Notes under the pieces: generated by a model
Told to the model about the DNA's origin: nothing
The model's input: only the letters and a program-made list of their open reading frames with translations
The model's database searches: none
Part shown: in pieces, positions 7,761 through 16,498 of the stretch
How the letters are laid out: each line of letters opens with the position of its first letter
Numbering within the stretch: position 1 is the first letter of the stretch
From: Moritella marina ATCC 15381
GTDB taxonomy: Bacteria; Pseudomonadota; Gammaproteobacteria; Enterobacterales; Moritellaceae
DNA: 64,000 nucleotides
Reading direction: 5' to 3'
Assembly: GCF_008931805.1 (NCBI RefSeq)
Contig: NZ_CP044399.1
Coordinates: 1,240,001-1,304,000 of the forward strand
Program-made: the position numbers and the translations under genes

Positions 7761-8627
7761 TTAGCTCACTACTTTCTCAATAGAATGACCTGATAGTGTG
7801 CCTAATAGGGTATTTTTACGTTTATCCGAGCGTTGCTTACGCACTTGAGACGCGGTAAATGCCATCACTTCACTTGCCTTAAACATTTCCTTTTGCACGA
7901 TGATAATTGGTAGCGGTGCTGTGACTGTTTTTAATCCAGTGGCTCTTACTATATTTGCCGCAGGCTGCACTTTGACGGGTCTGCGAATACGTAAATCCAG
8001 CTCTGGTGTTGATGTTATTTTTTGCTGTAATTGGTCTAAGGCAAGCAGGTTATCTGGCATTGCTCTTTCTTTTTCTGCGTTAATTTCTCCTAACAATTTT
8101 AGCTTGTCAGGCTGGTGTAATGAGTCTTTACGCTGCCAACTAAAGCGGACAGATTTCACACTCTCGTTTTCTAAACAATGGATCTTACGATATAAGTGCA
8201 CAGTCATAACACCTGGGCAATTATCGTGTATCGCGCTGAATCGAGCTTGACGTGATGCATGCTCGCTTACAACCGCATGTTCAATCTCAGCTTTAAGCGT
8301 ATTGATTGCTTTAATTAAGAACACAATTTTAGTCGTGTTTTGATGCTCTGGATGTAAGTGGATAACCCCTACATAACGTCGAGCCGACTTTTGCGAAAAA
8401 GGAGGCTTAATGTGAATGTCTTGGAACGCTTCTGAAGCCAACTTCATGGCGAGCATATCCGTGCTAAGCTCAGGAGTGATCTGGTTTATAGCTGCTTGTT
8501 CTTGGCCTTTGATCACACAAGGGATCCTGCTGACTAATGCCTGCACAGGTTTCGTCGTAGAAAATAGCTTTTCTAGTTGCTGTAAGTTTGCTGTGAGTTG
8601 AGCAAATAAACTTTTAATATCAGTCAT
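7761..8627 (-). CDS. tus: Replication terminus site-binding protein Tus
   Basis: 288 residues. Tus binds Ter sites as a monomer and stops replication forks coming from one side by blocking the DnaB helicase. From memory of E. coli Tus, three blocks align: LKAEIEHAVVSEHASRQARF with LKTTFEHIVTVES...AARF, PGVMTVHLYRKIHCL...SVRFSWQRK with PGLITLNAYRTLTVL...LRFGWANK, and LDLRIRRPVKVQPAANI with AKLKIKRPVKVQPIAR. The last holds the DNA-contacting RPVKVQP strand. N- and C-termini diverge, and the protein is about 20 residues shorter than E. coli Tus. A Ter-like site lies about 220 bases upstream, so the window probably lies in the terminus region. Confidence 0.85.
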   Translation of the reverse strand: MTDIKSLFAQLTANLQQLEKLFSTTKPVQALVSRIPCVIKGQEQAAINQITPELSTDMLAMKLASEAFQDIHIKPPFSQKSARRYVGVIHLHPEHQNTTKIVFLIKAINTLKAEIEHAVVSEHASRQARFSAIHDNCPGVMTVHLYRKIHCLENESVKSVRFSWQRKDSLHQPDKLKLLGEINAEKERAMPDNLLALDQLQQKITSTPELDLRIRRPVKVQPAANIVRATGLKTVTAPLPIIIVQKEMFKASEVMAFTASQVRKQRSDKRKNTLLGTLSGHSIEKVVS

Positions 8628-9064
8628 GCCTCATCCTATTACTCGTATAATGGCTATTGATAATTAGCATAGTAATGAGTAGACCATCATGCAATAGCTT
8701 AGTTCATTGGGTGATCGCTATGTGATCAAGGTGACCGTTCGTTGATCGATGTTTGATGGAATTAATTTGCAAGTCTAATATAAGTGGGTGTGTAGATAAT
8801 TTGGACAGCCTAATGAGATCTATTTAAAACAAAGTGACACTATGATGAACTTTGTTCGTTTTAACTAACTTAACCAGATGTAAATAGGCTAAAATAGTCG
8901 GTTGTTATTTTACTCTTGAGTCAATATATAATGGCGATGGGTATGAATGACCGCGAGTATTCATTACCGAGGTCAAATCATATTACCAAGACCACGGCCC
9001 TTTTTAGGTAACAAGCCTAGAATATTTGCATTTAGAAAGCACAGGAACATAGGAAGTTGTTTTA
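8628..9064. other. Spacer between tus and the HDOD gene with a Ter-like site
   Basis: 437 bases between divergent genes. They hold three GATC sites within 30 bases (about 8713-8745) and the Ter-like sequence at 8849-8871. The 9065 promoter probably lies in the last 150 bases; no further gene was seen. Confidence 0.45.
8849..8871 (+). promoter_or_regulatory. Candidate Ter (replication fork trap) site 1
   Basis: The core GTTTTAACTAA (8858-8868) differs from the E. coli Ter core GTTGTAACTAA at one base, and the G at 8854 falls at the position whose complementary C locks into Tus. The full 23-base match to TerB is about 16/23. It lies upstream of tus, as TerB does in E. coli. Binding is not shown. 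Confidence 0.4.
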
Positions 9065-10285
9065 ATGAAAAAGTCGATTTATACCGAAAAACGTTATAGA
9101 CAATCGGGACTTGATGATGCGGAAAGGGTGAGTAATAAAGTAAAATCAAGATTCACAAAATGGCTTGTTAGCCATCGGTATTTAGTCCATCAAAAAGATG
9201 TCGATCATTTATTAAGTCGCGAATCAGATTTTTGTGATTCAGTTATTTTGCACGAAAGTGAACGGGTTGCAGAACAACAAAGGATTTTGTTGGAATGCGA
9301 GCAAGACCGCGTTAAAGAAAAAAGGCTGAATGCAGAGACTCGACAGGAGCGCTATAAAAAAGTCTCAGACGTTGTGATCAAGGCTGCAGAGGCGGTGTTA
9401 TCTCAAAAATTAAATGATACAGATCCAAGTCAACTCATTATCGGCACACCATATTTTGAAGAGTTTGCTTCTTTTGCCTATGGAGCAAGCCTTGATTTCA
9501 CTAAACTCGGTAACCTGTGTACTTTAAGCAAACCGTTATCTAACAGTATTCTAGATTTGGTTAATAACGATAAATTTTGTGAGAAAAAAGGCCAGAAAGT
9601 GAGGAATATTCGCGATCCTAAAACCGCGATTGGTTTCATTGGTATTGAAAGTTGCCGTATGATTTTTCCTGTGATGATGTCAAAACAGTTATTAAAATGG
9701 TCAGATAAAAATACCAAAATTATGGTGCCTAAAATCTGGCAATCTGCAGTCAGTACAGCCAATGTAACCAGGATGAGACTAGCTGATGTAGAATATAAAG
9801 AACCTGACATCGGTATTTTACTCGGTATGATGCGCTCGATAGGTTTGTTTATTATTGCCAACAACTTTATATCGAGTTTTGACGAGGCTTTATCACTTGT
9901 TATGATGGATTATAAAGAGAAAAAAATGAGAGATGAGTATTTTTCTTGTGCGGATGTAACCCCTAAACTTGAGTATTTGCCGTTAATCATTGAGAAATTT
10001 GAAGGGCTTGTTACCAAAAAGATAATAGAAACATTTAATTGGGATATGAATACCATCCATATTAAAAATGCACTGATTGAAGATATTGATAATGTGGCTA
10101 TTTTAGAGCGAAGCATCTTAGGTGCGGCCCTTGCGCAGGGGAAGGCATTTACCGTTTTTGATATGATGAATAAATCGCATGTATTCGATAGAGAGCATTT
10201 GCCTTATTGGTTAGCACATCATCAAATCGAGATGAGTACCTTTAAAAATTTACGCAGTCGAAACCCCGGCCAATTGGAATTTTAA
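9065..10285 (+). CDS. HDOD-domain signalling protein
   Basis: 406 residues. Residues 1-110 are charged and helical, with coiled-coil character (SERVAEQQRILLECEQDRVKEKRLNAETRQERYKK). From about 120 to 310 there is an HDOD fold: LGNLCTLSKPLSNSILDLVNN, then the IRDPKTAIGFIGIESCRMI helix, WQSAVSTANVTRMRLAD and PDIGILLGMMRSIGLFIIAN. HDOD proteins are non-catalytic HD relatives that relay signals for motility, c-di-GMP or stress responses. It is soluble and its partner is unknown. No receiver or EAL domain is fused. Confidence 0.83.
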   Translation: MKKSIYTEKRYRQSGLDDAERVSNKVKSRFTKWLVSHRYLVHQKDVDHLLSRESDFCDSVILHESERVAEQQRILLECEQDRVKEKRLNAETRQERYKKVSDVVIKAAEAVLSQKLNDTDPSQLIIGTPYFEEFASFAYGASLDFTKLGNLCTLSKPLSNSILDLVNNDKFCEKKGQKVRNIRDPKTAIGFIGIESCRMIFPVMMSKQLLKWSDKNTKIMVPKIWQSAVSTANVTRMRLADVEYKEPDIGILLGMMRSIGLFIIANNFISSFDEALSLVMMDYKEKKMRDEYFSCADVTPKLEYLPLIIEKFEGLVTKKIIETFNWDMNTIHIKNALIEDIDNVAILERSILGAALAQGKAFTVFDMMNKSHVFDREHLPYWLAHHQIEMSTFKNLRSRNPGQLEF

Positions 10286-10350
10286 TGCTGAAAGCTCTTT
10301 TTGCTCATCAATAACGGTGCTCAAAAATATCATAAATAACGCTGCTTAAT

Positions 10351-10571
10351 ATGCCATTTTCAACTGTCAAACGTGACCTTAGCTTGATGCTAAGTGATTT
10401 AAAATGGAAAGCGTTCGAATCTCATGATTTTTTGGGCATGGTGAAGATTGGGCGTTGTTGATAGAAAATATGCTTTCAGAAAAGATCCCAAGCTTATTAG
10501 ATGCTTGTATTACCCGTTATGCGCAATACGAATTTGAACCAGAATTAACAGCAAATCCAGTTGATAGCTAA
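10351..10571 (+). pseudogene. Small unidentified ORF split by a frameshift in a T-run
   Basis: An ATG at 10351 reads MPFSTVKRDLSLMLSDLKWK then AFESHDF, then quickly hits a stop at 10461. Restoring one T in the six-T run near 10427-10433 continues into an open frame ending at 10571 (FGHGEDWALLIENMLSEKIP then SLLDACITRYAQYEFEPEL...). The joined product would be about 73 residues of ordinary protein-like composition. No family was recognised and no good ribosome site is visible, so this may be a remnant or chance. Confidence 0.35.
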
Positions 10572-10644
10572 GACACACCTCGTTTAAGTGTTACTCTCAA
10601 TTCCCCCTGCTTTCTATCATGCGAGCCTTGTCTCTGACGCATAA

Positions 10645-10695
10645 ACACTAAGCCATCATGTTCAATATTAGCTTAGTGTGCAATACACTAAGCCG
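10645..10695. repeat. CTAAGCC hairpin element, copy 1
   Basis: ACACTAAGCC (10645-10654), its inverse GCTTAGTGT (10671-10679) and ACACTAAGCCG (10685-10695) follow one another. The middle arm can pair with either side, giving two mutually exclusive hairpins. The same three-arm design recurs at 17348-17392. Confidence 0.75.
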
Positions 10696-10896
10696 TTTCA
10701 ATCTCTCCCTCGTTCGTTCATACGTCTTCATATCTATACTGCATGTAGATTGTTTTATCTTAAAATCAAAAAAATATCCTATATGAATGCCAAATTTACT
10801 AAATCACTACATACTTAGACAGTTATGGGGGAGTCGTTAGGAGGAGTGAGCGACCCGATAAATTAGCCCATCGGTTTCAATTGTAGGGATGAACAA

Positions 10897-11955
10897 ATGA
10901 GGATAGCATTGATATTACAACGCAGTTTACAGGCCTTGTTTATTACGTCGACGGCTTTACTAGTCTCTTGTTCAAGTTTTGGCCCAAGTACTATCGAACG
11001 CGACCGCATGGATTACGGACTTTCGCTCAATACATCGATTAAACAGCAATTGCTGGGCAACATAGTACGACTGCGATATATGGAAGCGCCTATTTTTGTC
11101 GACGTTGCTTCGGTGATTAATCAATACTCCTTGTCTGGCAATATCGACGCAGGGATTGGTTTTAATAGCGGCAATAATACTGGTAGTCTCGGTGCCGGTG
11201 GGCGCTGGGAAGATCGACCGACGATAACCTACAGTCCTATCTCTGGTCGGAAGTTTTCTGAAAGTTTACTCACACCCATTGCACCGGAATCATTATTCGC
11301 CTTGGTGCAATCTGGCTGGTCAACCGAACTTATGTTCCGTCTGACTGTTGCGCAAATTAATGGTGTGGTCGATGCGAATCCACCTCTGCAGGCGGATCCC
11401 CGTTTTCGTGAGATGTTGTCTGTTTGGAACCGATTGCGTGAAGCGCGGATTATAGCGTTGCGGAGAAGTAGTAACCTCAATGAGAAGGCGAAGATTGTGT
11501 TGTATGTCAATGATGTCGAACTTGATGAACAAACACGTGAAGATCTGCTTTTCTTACAGGAGACTCTGGGCTTACGCAAAGGTGCTAAAGAATTCACGTT
11601 ATCGTACGGGTTGATAAGCAATGATCCCGATGCGCTTGTCGTGTTGACCTTATCAATATTAGATATGATGGTCGATTTGGCGCGACTAGTCGATGTACCT
11701 CAGCAGCATATAGACGAGGGCAGAACTTTTCCAACCTTTGTCGATACCGGACTCGGAGGGCATTTGTTGAAAGTACATTCTTCTCTAGAAGAGCCGGAAA
11801 TGCCGTATGTGGCAATTCGTGAGCGTGGTTATTGGTTCTATATTGACGATAGAGATCTAATGAGCAAACGCACTTTTGGTGTTTTACAGATATTACTTAG
11901 CCTGACAGACTCTGGTGACGCCGCTATAGGCCCAGTGTTATCTATCGGCGGTTAG
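10897..11955 (+). CDS. Putative lipoprotein of unknown function
   Basis: 352 residues with a type II signal peptide: MRIALILQRSLQALF..., a hydrophobic stretch, then lipobox LVSC with Cys25 followed by SSFG. Ser at +2 predicts outer-membrane sorting by Lol. The mature part is soluble with no recognised domain; a Gly/Asn-rich segment (about 85-105) precedes a helical region with an LNEKAKIVLYVNDVELDEQ block. The gene stands alone. A GTAGGGAT ribosome site precedes the ATG. Confidence 0.72.
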   Translation: MRIALILQRSLQALFITSTALLVSCSSFGPSTIERDRMDYGLSLNTSIKQQLLGNIVRLRYMEAPIFVDVASVINQYSLSGNIDAGIGFNSGNNTGSLGAGGRWEDRPTITYSPISGRKFSESLLTPIAPESLFALVQSGWSTELMFRLTVAQINGVVDANPPLQADPRFREMLSVWNRLREARIIALRRSSNLNEKAKIVLYVNDVELDEQTREDLLFLQETLGLRKGAKEFTLSYGLISNDPDALVVLTLSILDMMVDLARLVDVPQQHIDEGRTFPTFVDTGLGGHLLKVHSSLEEPEMPYVAIRERGYWFYIDDRDLMSKRTFGVLQILLSLTDSGDAAIGPVLSIGG

Positions 11956-12202
11956 TAGCTCTCATAGTCCTAATATAACGTGAATTTCAGCATAACCGTC
12001 CTCACCTTCGATGCGATAAGTCCGATGGGAAGGGCTGTCGGTTACCTACGATTTATTTAATATAGCTATAAAAACCACTGTGTGGAATATTATTCTGCGT
12101 ATATATTCATATACGCTATTTAAATGATGTTGTAACATGCAGCGTCATGGCTATAGGTTAAAACAGTTAATTGCACACTTAAGGTTTTTGGAGTTAAGAA
12201 TA

Positions 12203-12685
12203 ATGAAGAACAAGGGTTTTACACTGATCGAACTAGTGTTAGTTATAGTGATATTAGGGATCCTTGCGGCAACAGCAGTTCCTCGATTTATAAATATACA
12301 AAGGGATGCCCGTATTGCCTCACTTGATGGTTTTGTTGGCGCGGCGACAGAGACCAATTCAATGGTGATGAGTAAAGCAACCATTGCTGGCGTTGAATCT
12401 GTTAAAGTTGAAACAAATATTCCTAATACAGACTTGTATGTACTTGACGGTTATATGAGTCTTAAACCTGAGCACATCACAACAGCAATGCATATTGATG
12501 GCTTTATGATCACTGATTATAGACTTTTCAGTGGTGCTAGTTCATATGTGTATTTATCAGATAAAGAATTAACGGTACCGGAACTTAAAGCCATGGGTTG
12601 CTTTGTTCAACTAACTCGTGGGATAAACTCTGCGAGTATTGGTCTTGGTAATCTGACGATAAATAAGTTTTATAGTGGCTGTTAG
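12203..12685 (+). CDS. Type IV pilin-like (MSHA-type) prepilin
   Basis: 160 residues from the ATG at 12203, chosen because it gives a textbook class III leader: [23 protein letters not shown], cleaved after Gly5 with Glu at mature position 5. GGAG lies 10 bases upstream; a longer frame from 12137 would bury the leader. The hydrophobic N-helix, [15 protein letters not shown] and two Cys in the C-terminal region resemble MshA-type pilins. PilD-type peptidase would process it for assembly at the inner membrane. No other pilus genes are near, so it may be a minor pilin or pseudopilin feeding a system elsewhere. Confidence 0.85.
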   Translation: MKNKGFTLIELVLVIVILGILAATAVPRFINIQRDARIASLDGFVGAATETNSMVMSKATIAGVESVKVETNIPNTDLYVLDGYMSLKPEHITTAMHIDGFMITDYRLFSGASSYVYLSDKELTVPELKAMGCFVQLTRGINSASIGLGNLTINKFYSGC

Positions 12686-12746
12686 AATGAATTATAAAAA
12701 TCAGCCTGCGAATATGCATTAACACCTTAATTGGATTTCTTAAATG

Positions 12747-12778
12747 AAAGGGGATAAGTCGTTTAGCCCCTTATTTTT
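12747..12778 (+). terminator. Terminator after the prepilin gene
   Basis: AAGGGG (12748-12753) and CCCCTT (12767-12772) form a short stem followed by ATTTTT. It lies between convergent genes. Confidence 0.6.
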
Positions 12779-12802
12779 CGGTATAATTACACGCCCTTTA
12801 AC

Positions 12803-14503
12803 TTATAGCCTGTTCGACACATCTTGAAGAAAATCAATGAAGCAATCTGCCATTGAATGGTGACTAACAATCCCGTCACCTTCCATCATCGTCAGTGCTT
12901 CATAACCTTCCTTACCTTTCATGGTATAAGCGGAAGAGCTGCCGTAATAATACTTGTCATCATCAATATCGACCCAGCCGTCTTGCGCTGTATGAATCAT
13001 GAGTCCAGCAATACGTTGACCAAGCGGGCGTTCAGCGTGATAGTCAAAATCCAAGTTATATGTATAAGGGTAGCTGCCCGAACCTGTGCCAATTACGCCA
13101 TTATTGGTTGCGTTGTTGATCGCGCCTTCGAGTGCCTGCGCTATATATTTGCCTTTGATGTGATAAGCACCGATGGGTACGGCAAAGGGCAGTAGCTTGC
13201 CAGCGATATCACAAATTGAAACATTACCTTGGAATAGCGAGGTTCTTACACCACCGGCATTATGAATGGCAAAATCTATTTGATGACCGTCTTTATTCAT
13301 CATATGGGCAAACGATTCAGCCACTAACGGCGCTATCTCACTGCCACCTTGCTGATCGGGAATACGGATATGACGCATATCTTTTGTTAAGTTAGCGATC
13401 ACTGTGCTTTGCAGCTTGCGCACTCGCGGGATGTACTTATCTTGTAGCAAACTTTGTAGTTGCGGATCTTTTTTACATATCACCACGTTTTCATGTTGCG
13501 TGAGGTACAGGCTAGCCTGTGCATGAATTGCATCGTCATTGGTTGTTAACAAGCTTGCATTTGTACAGAGTCGGCGCCCAATCAGCAGTTCATTCTTGCC
13601 TTTGAAAGTACTAACCGAACCATCGGCGGCGAAATCAATTTCGCAGTGACCAAGCGCCTGTGAGTGGAATCCTGCTTGCACGATATAAGTACCATTAACT
13701 TGATGTCCGTATTCAGCTTCTTTTTTAAGTCCTAAGTCGCTGAAATCCCCTAACAGGTTGTGGCTATGACCGCCGACAATCAAGCTGATGCCCTCCACTT
13801 TATCGGCAAGCTCACAATCCCCAGTAAAACCAAGGTGACTTAATAATATGATCTTATTAATCCCTGACTCTCGGATAGCGCGCACAGTATTTGTAGCCGT
13901 TTCAATGGCATTAACAAATGGCGTGTCTGGATCGACATTGGCTATATCGGCCATTTTATCTAGTGATACTCCGAATATTGCCACGGACTCACCATCGACA
14001 ACGCGCGTCATCCAGCGTGCAGTCTGCTGCTCTGGTTGATAAGAGAGTAAGTTAGGGCGACCCTTTAAATAATGCGACTTGGTTGTTAATTCGTTAGTCA
14101 GATCCCAGTTACCTGCGAGTAGTGGAAACTCAATACGATCTAAAAATTCAGCCACTGGTTCATTACCCATATCGAGTTCATGATTACCAATGGTCATGAC
14201 ATCAATGCCTAATGCGTTGAGCATATCGGAATTGGCTTTCCCTTTGAACAGCGAGAAATACAGCGTACCTTGAAAGCAATCGCCAGCGTGGACAAATATA
14301 AAGTCACGGTTGTTCTGCAGTGCGATCGCTTTAAGCTGTTTAGCGCGCGTGGCGATACGAGAAAATCCGCCGTTACTGACATAAGGCGATATCATTTCAC
14401 CGTTAATATTTAGCTGCAATTGCAGTGACTGAGGTTCAAAGTAAGAGTGCGTATCATTTATATGCGCCAGTGTTATTTTAACTGGCTTATTCTTTTTCAT
14501 CAT
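12803..14503 (-). CDS. Bifunctional metallophosphatase / 5'-nucleotidase family protein (UshA-like, no export signal)
   Basis: 566 residues with the full two-domain build. The N-terminal calcineurin-like dimetal site shows NDTH (16-19), GDCFQGT (74-80), GNHELD (106-111) and GGHSHN (about 238). The C-terminal substrate domain carries IHNAGGVRTSLFQGNVS and a YTYNLDFDYHAERPLG block. The family hydrolyses nucleoside 5'-phosphates, UDP-sugars or cyclic nucleotides. Classical members are periplasmic, but here the protein begins MMKKNKPVKITLAHINDTH with no signal peptide, so it should be cytoplasmic. The gene stands alone. Confidence 0.85.
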   Translation of the reverse strand: MMKKNKPVKITLAHINDTHSYFEPQSLQLQLNINGEMISPYVSNGGFSRIATRAKQLKAIALQNNRDFIFVHAGDCFQGTLYFSLFKGKANSDMLNALGIDVMTIGNHELDMGNEPVAEFLDRIEFPLLAGNWDLTNELTTKSHYLKGRPNLLSYQPEQQTARWMTRVVDGESVAIFGVSLDKMADIANVDPDTPFVNAIETATNTVRAIRESGINKIILLSHLGFTGDCELADKVEGISLIVGGHSHNLLGDFSDLGLKKEAEYGHQVNGTYIVQAGFHSQALGHCEIDFAADGSVSTFKGKNELLIGRRLCTNASLLTTNDDAIHAQASLYLTQHENVVICKKDPQLQSLLQDKYIPRVRKLQSTVIANLTKDMRHIRIPDQQGGSEIAPLVAESFAHMMNKDGHQIDFAIHNAGGVRTSLFQGNVSICDIAGKLLPFAVPIGAYHIKGKYIAQALEGAINNATNNGVIGTGSGSYPYTYNLDFDYHAERPLGQRIAGLMIHTAQDGWVDIDDDKYYYGSSSAYTMKGKEGYEALTMMEGDGIVSHHSMADCFIDFLQDVSNRL

Positions 14504-14637
14504 AATGTTTCAGTTTTTATCTATGCCTGAATGGATAGTAACGCATTAATGATGACATTATCATGAATATTTTAGCTTAAGTCGCCCTACTAATTGCAAG
14601 GAATGTACTGTAATGTTTGTTACCTATTTAGGAGTGT

Positions 14638-15426
14638 TTGTTATTACCTGCAGGAGCAGTACCAGTGGTGAGTGTTGAAGAGCATTATGAAAGCTTATTA
14701 TCTGATGTGTATACGTGGTTAATGGGTGGATTTGATGAAGCAAAAAGTAGTAATTTAGCCTTCTTTAAAAATAGACACATTGCATCCTCATCCTCGGGTA
14801 TTGCGCTGGATTTAGGTGCAGGTTCTGGCTTTCAATCAATCCCTTTGGCTGAACTCGGTTTTAATGTCACTGCGATAGACCTTAGTCAAAAATTATTGGG
14901 TGAATTAAGGACTAATGCGACGAGTCAGTCTCTTGTAACTATGCCATCTATTGCAATAAATAAGTCTATTACGACTATCAATGATGATATTTTAAATTTT
15001 AAGGATCATCTCAGCAGTCCGTGTGAATTGATTATCTGTATGACAGATACCATCACGTATCTAAAATCGAAGCAGGATGCTTTAACTATATCCCAGGATT
15101 CATTCAGTTCGCTTGAAGCGGGGGGTAAGTTAGTTCTTACTTTTCGTGACTTATCTGCTGAACTTAAAGATACCGATCGGTTTATTCCGGTGAGAAGTGA
15201 TGAGAACATCATCTTTACCTGCTTCTTAGAATACGAGCCTGAAACCGTTAAGATACATGACATTGTTTACATCAAAAAACAGGATTCATGGGTACTTAAT
15301 AAAAGTTGTTATCGTAAGATCCGACTCTCGGCTGAGTGGGTAGAGGAGCAACTTGCAGTGATTGGTTTTAGCATTGAAGAATCAAGTAATAGTGGCGGCT
15401 TTCAAACCATAGTAGCGGTGAAGTAA
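14638..15426 (+). CDS. Class I SAM-dependent methyltransferase
   Basis: 262 residues. The SAM-binding motif I is GIALDLGAGSGFQSIPLAELG at about 53-73, followed by NVTAIDLS (acidic residue at the end of strand 2), a motif near LIICMTDTITYL, and FRDLSAELKDTDRF in the C-terminal half. The start is TTG at 14638, with AGGAG 4 bases upstream; a GTG at 14665 is an alternative, slightly shorter start. The substrate is unknown; the NSGGFQTIVAVK ending is typical of small-molecule methyltransferases. The gene is monocistronic. Confidence 0.8.
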   Translation: MLLPAGAVPVVSVEEHYESLLSDVYTWLMGGFDEAKSSNLAFFKNRHIASSSSGIALDLGAGSGFQSIPLAELGFNVTAIDLSQKLLGELRTNATSQSLVTMPSIAINKSITTINDDILNFKDHLSSPCELIICMTDTITYLKSKQDALTISQDSFSSLEAGGKLVLTFRDLSAELKDTDRFIPVRSDENIIFTCFLEYEPETVKIHDIVYIKKQDSWVLNKSCYRKIRLSAEWVEEQLAVIGFSIEESSNSGGFQTIVAVK

Positions 15427-15609
15427 AGCTAGATTAAAGGCTAAGTTGAATTTGCCCCGAAGCGAGTTAGCATTTATTTTTATCCCATTAAAGCAAGTTG
15501 CCGTTTTTCGAATATTTCTAATGCGAATTTTACCTACAGAGTAGATAAAAGCTATTTAGGCTCAATTTGTCATGTTCAAATAGAATAGATTTTGTCCTGT
15601 TACATCCTT

Positions 15610-16398
15610 CTAACTCGAGAGTACATGACCTAAACTATTTGTGCGGTACCTACTAGGTGTCTGCGCAAAAAAGCCTTTAAATGCATGTATATAAGCAGAG
15701 GATGATGTGTACCCTAGTTCCATTGCAATCTCTTGAATTGACATTTTGGTATCTAGTAATTGCAAAGACAAAACCATTCTTATATTTTGTCGCCACAAGG
15801 AGAACGATTGATTAAACTCTTTCGCACAAAGTCTAGATAATGTTCTTTCTGATGCACCGACCTTAGTCGTCCACTCTTTTAATGTGAATTGTAAGTCTGG
15901 CTGATTTTTTAATTGAGTAAATATGGACATGAGCCTTCTATCACTCGGTATCAACAGTGGGATCTCGTAAGTACTAGCTATTTCTATTTGGTCTCTCAAT
16001 ACCGTCAGTAGATGAATGATCGTAGTTTCAGTTTGCTGAACTGAGCAATTGTCGAATAAGAGCAGTATCAACTCTTTAATCAATGGGGTGACTAAACATG
16101 ACTTTTGTTCATTTCTATACGTGATAGAAAAGTTTGGATTGAGATAAATAGCCAAGAATTGTGTGTCTGTTACCGCTACAGATTTATGAGTTGTGTTCGC
16201 GGGTATGTATAACATCGCATTGTGTGGAATCATCACACACCTACTCTCAATGTGTGACTGCAACAAACCTGTTAAAGGGAACACTATTTGATGCCATGGG
16301 TGTGAATGATAGTCATCTAGGTAATTGGACTGCATATGTATTTTTTTAGTAATTAGCGGTCTATTAATGTATTGCTGAATCAGTTCGTTTGCTTGCAT
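15610..16398 (-). CDS. AraC-family transcriptional regulator
   Basis: 262 residues. The N-terminal cupin-type sensor (HSHPWHQIVFPLTGLLQ, then IPANTTHKS) is followed by a C-terminal double helix-turn-helix: FTLKEWTTKVGASERTLSRL (first) and SIQEIAMELGYTSSSAYIHAFKGFF (second, the AraC signature), then TPSRYR. It is divergent from the amidotransferase-like gene at 16499 across a 100-base spacer, so that gene is the likeliest target. The effector is unknown. Confidence 0.9.
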   Translation of the reverse strand: MQANELIQQYINRPLITKKIHMQSNYLDDYHSHPWHQIVFPLTGLLQSHIESRCVMIPHNAMLYIPANTTHKSVAVTDTQFLAIYLNPNFSITYRNEQKSCLVTPLIKELILLLFDNCSVQQTETTIIHLLTVLRDQIEIASTYEIPLLIPSDRRLMSIFTQLKNQPDLQFTLKEWTTKVGASERTLSRLCAKEFNQSFSLWRQNIRMVLSLQLLDTKMSIQEIAMELGYTSSSAYIHAFKGFFAQTPSRYRTNSLGHVLSS

Positions 16399-16498
16399 AT
16401 TTGGCGGCTTATCTATGTTTTATGTCTGATAGTATAAATCAAGTCACTTTAGTTTGTTGTAGAATTGTGTCCCGATAACCATTTAGGAGAGCAAACCG

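Larger units (their letters stand above)
10286..10896. other. Long spacer with a broken small ORF and paired hairpins
   Basis: 611 bases. They contain the frameshifted 73-codon reading frame at 10351-10571 and the CTAAGCC hairpin element at 10645-10695. The last 150 bases should carry the promoter of the lipoprotein gene. Nothing else was recognised. Confidence 0.5.

Noticed and set aside
12121-12140. ATGTTGTAAC resembling the Ter core
   Set aside because: Only the first ten core bases match; the TAA end and the critical upstream G are absent.
12137-12202. Upstream start for the prepilin
   Set aside because: It would place 22 residues before the class III leader, which starts cleanly at 12203 with its own ribosome site.
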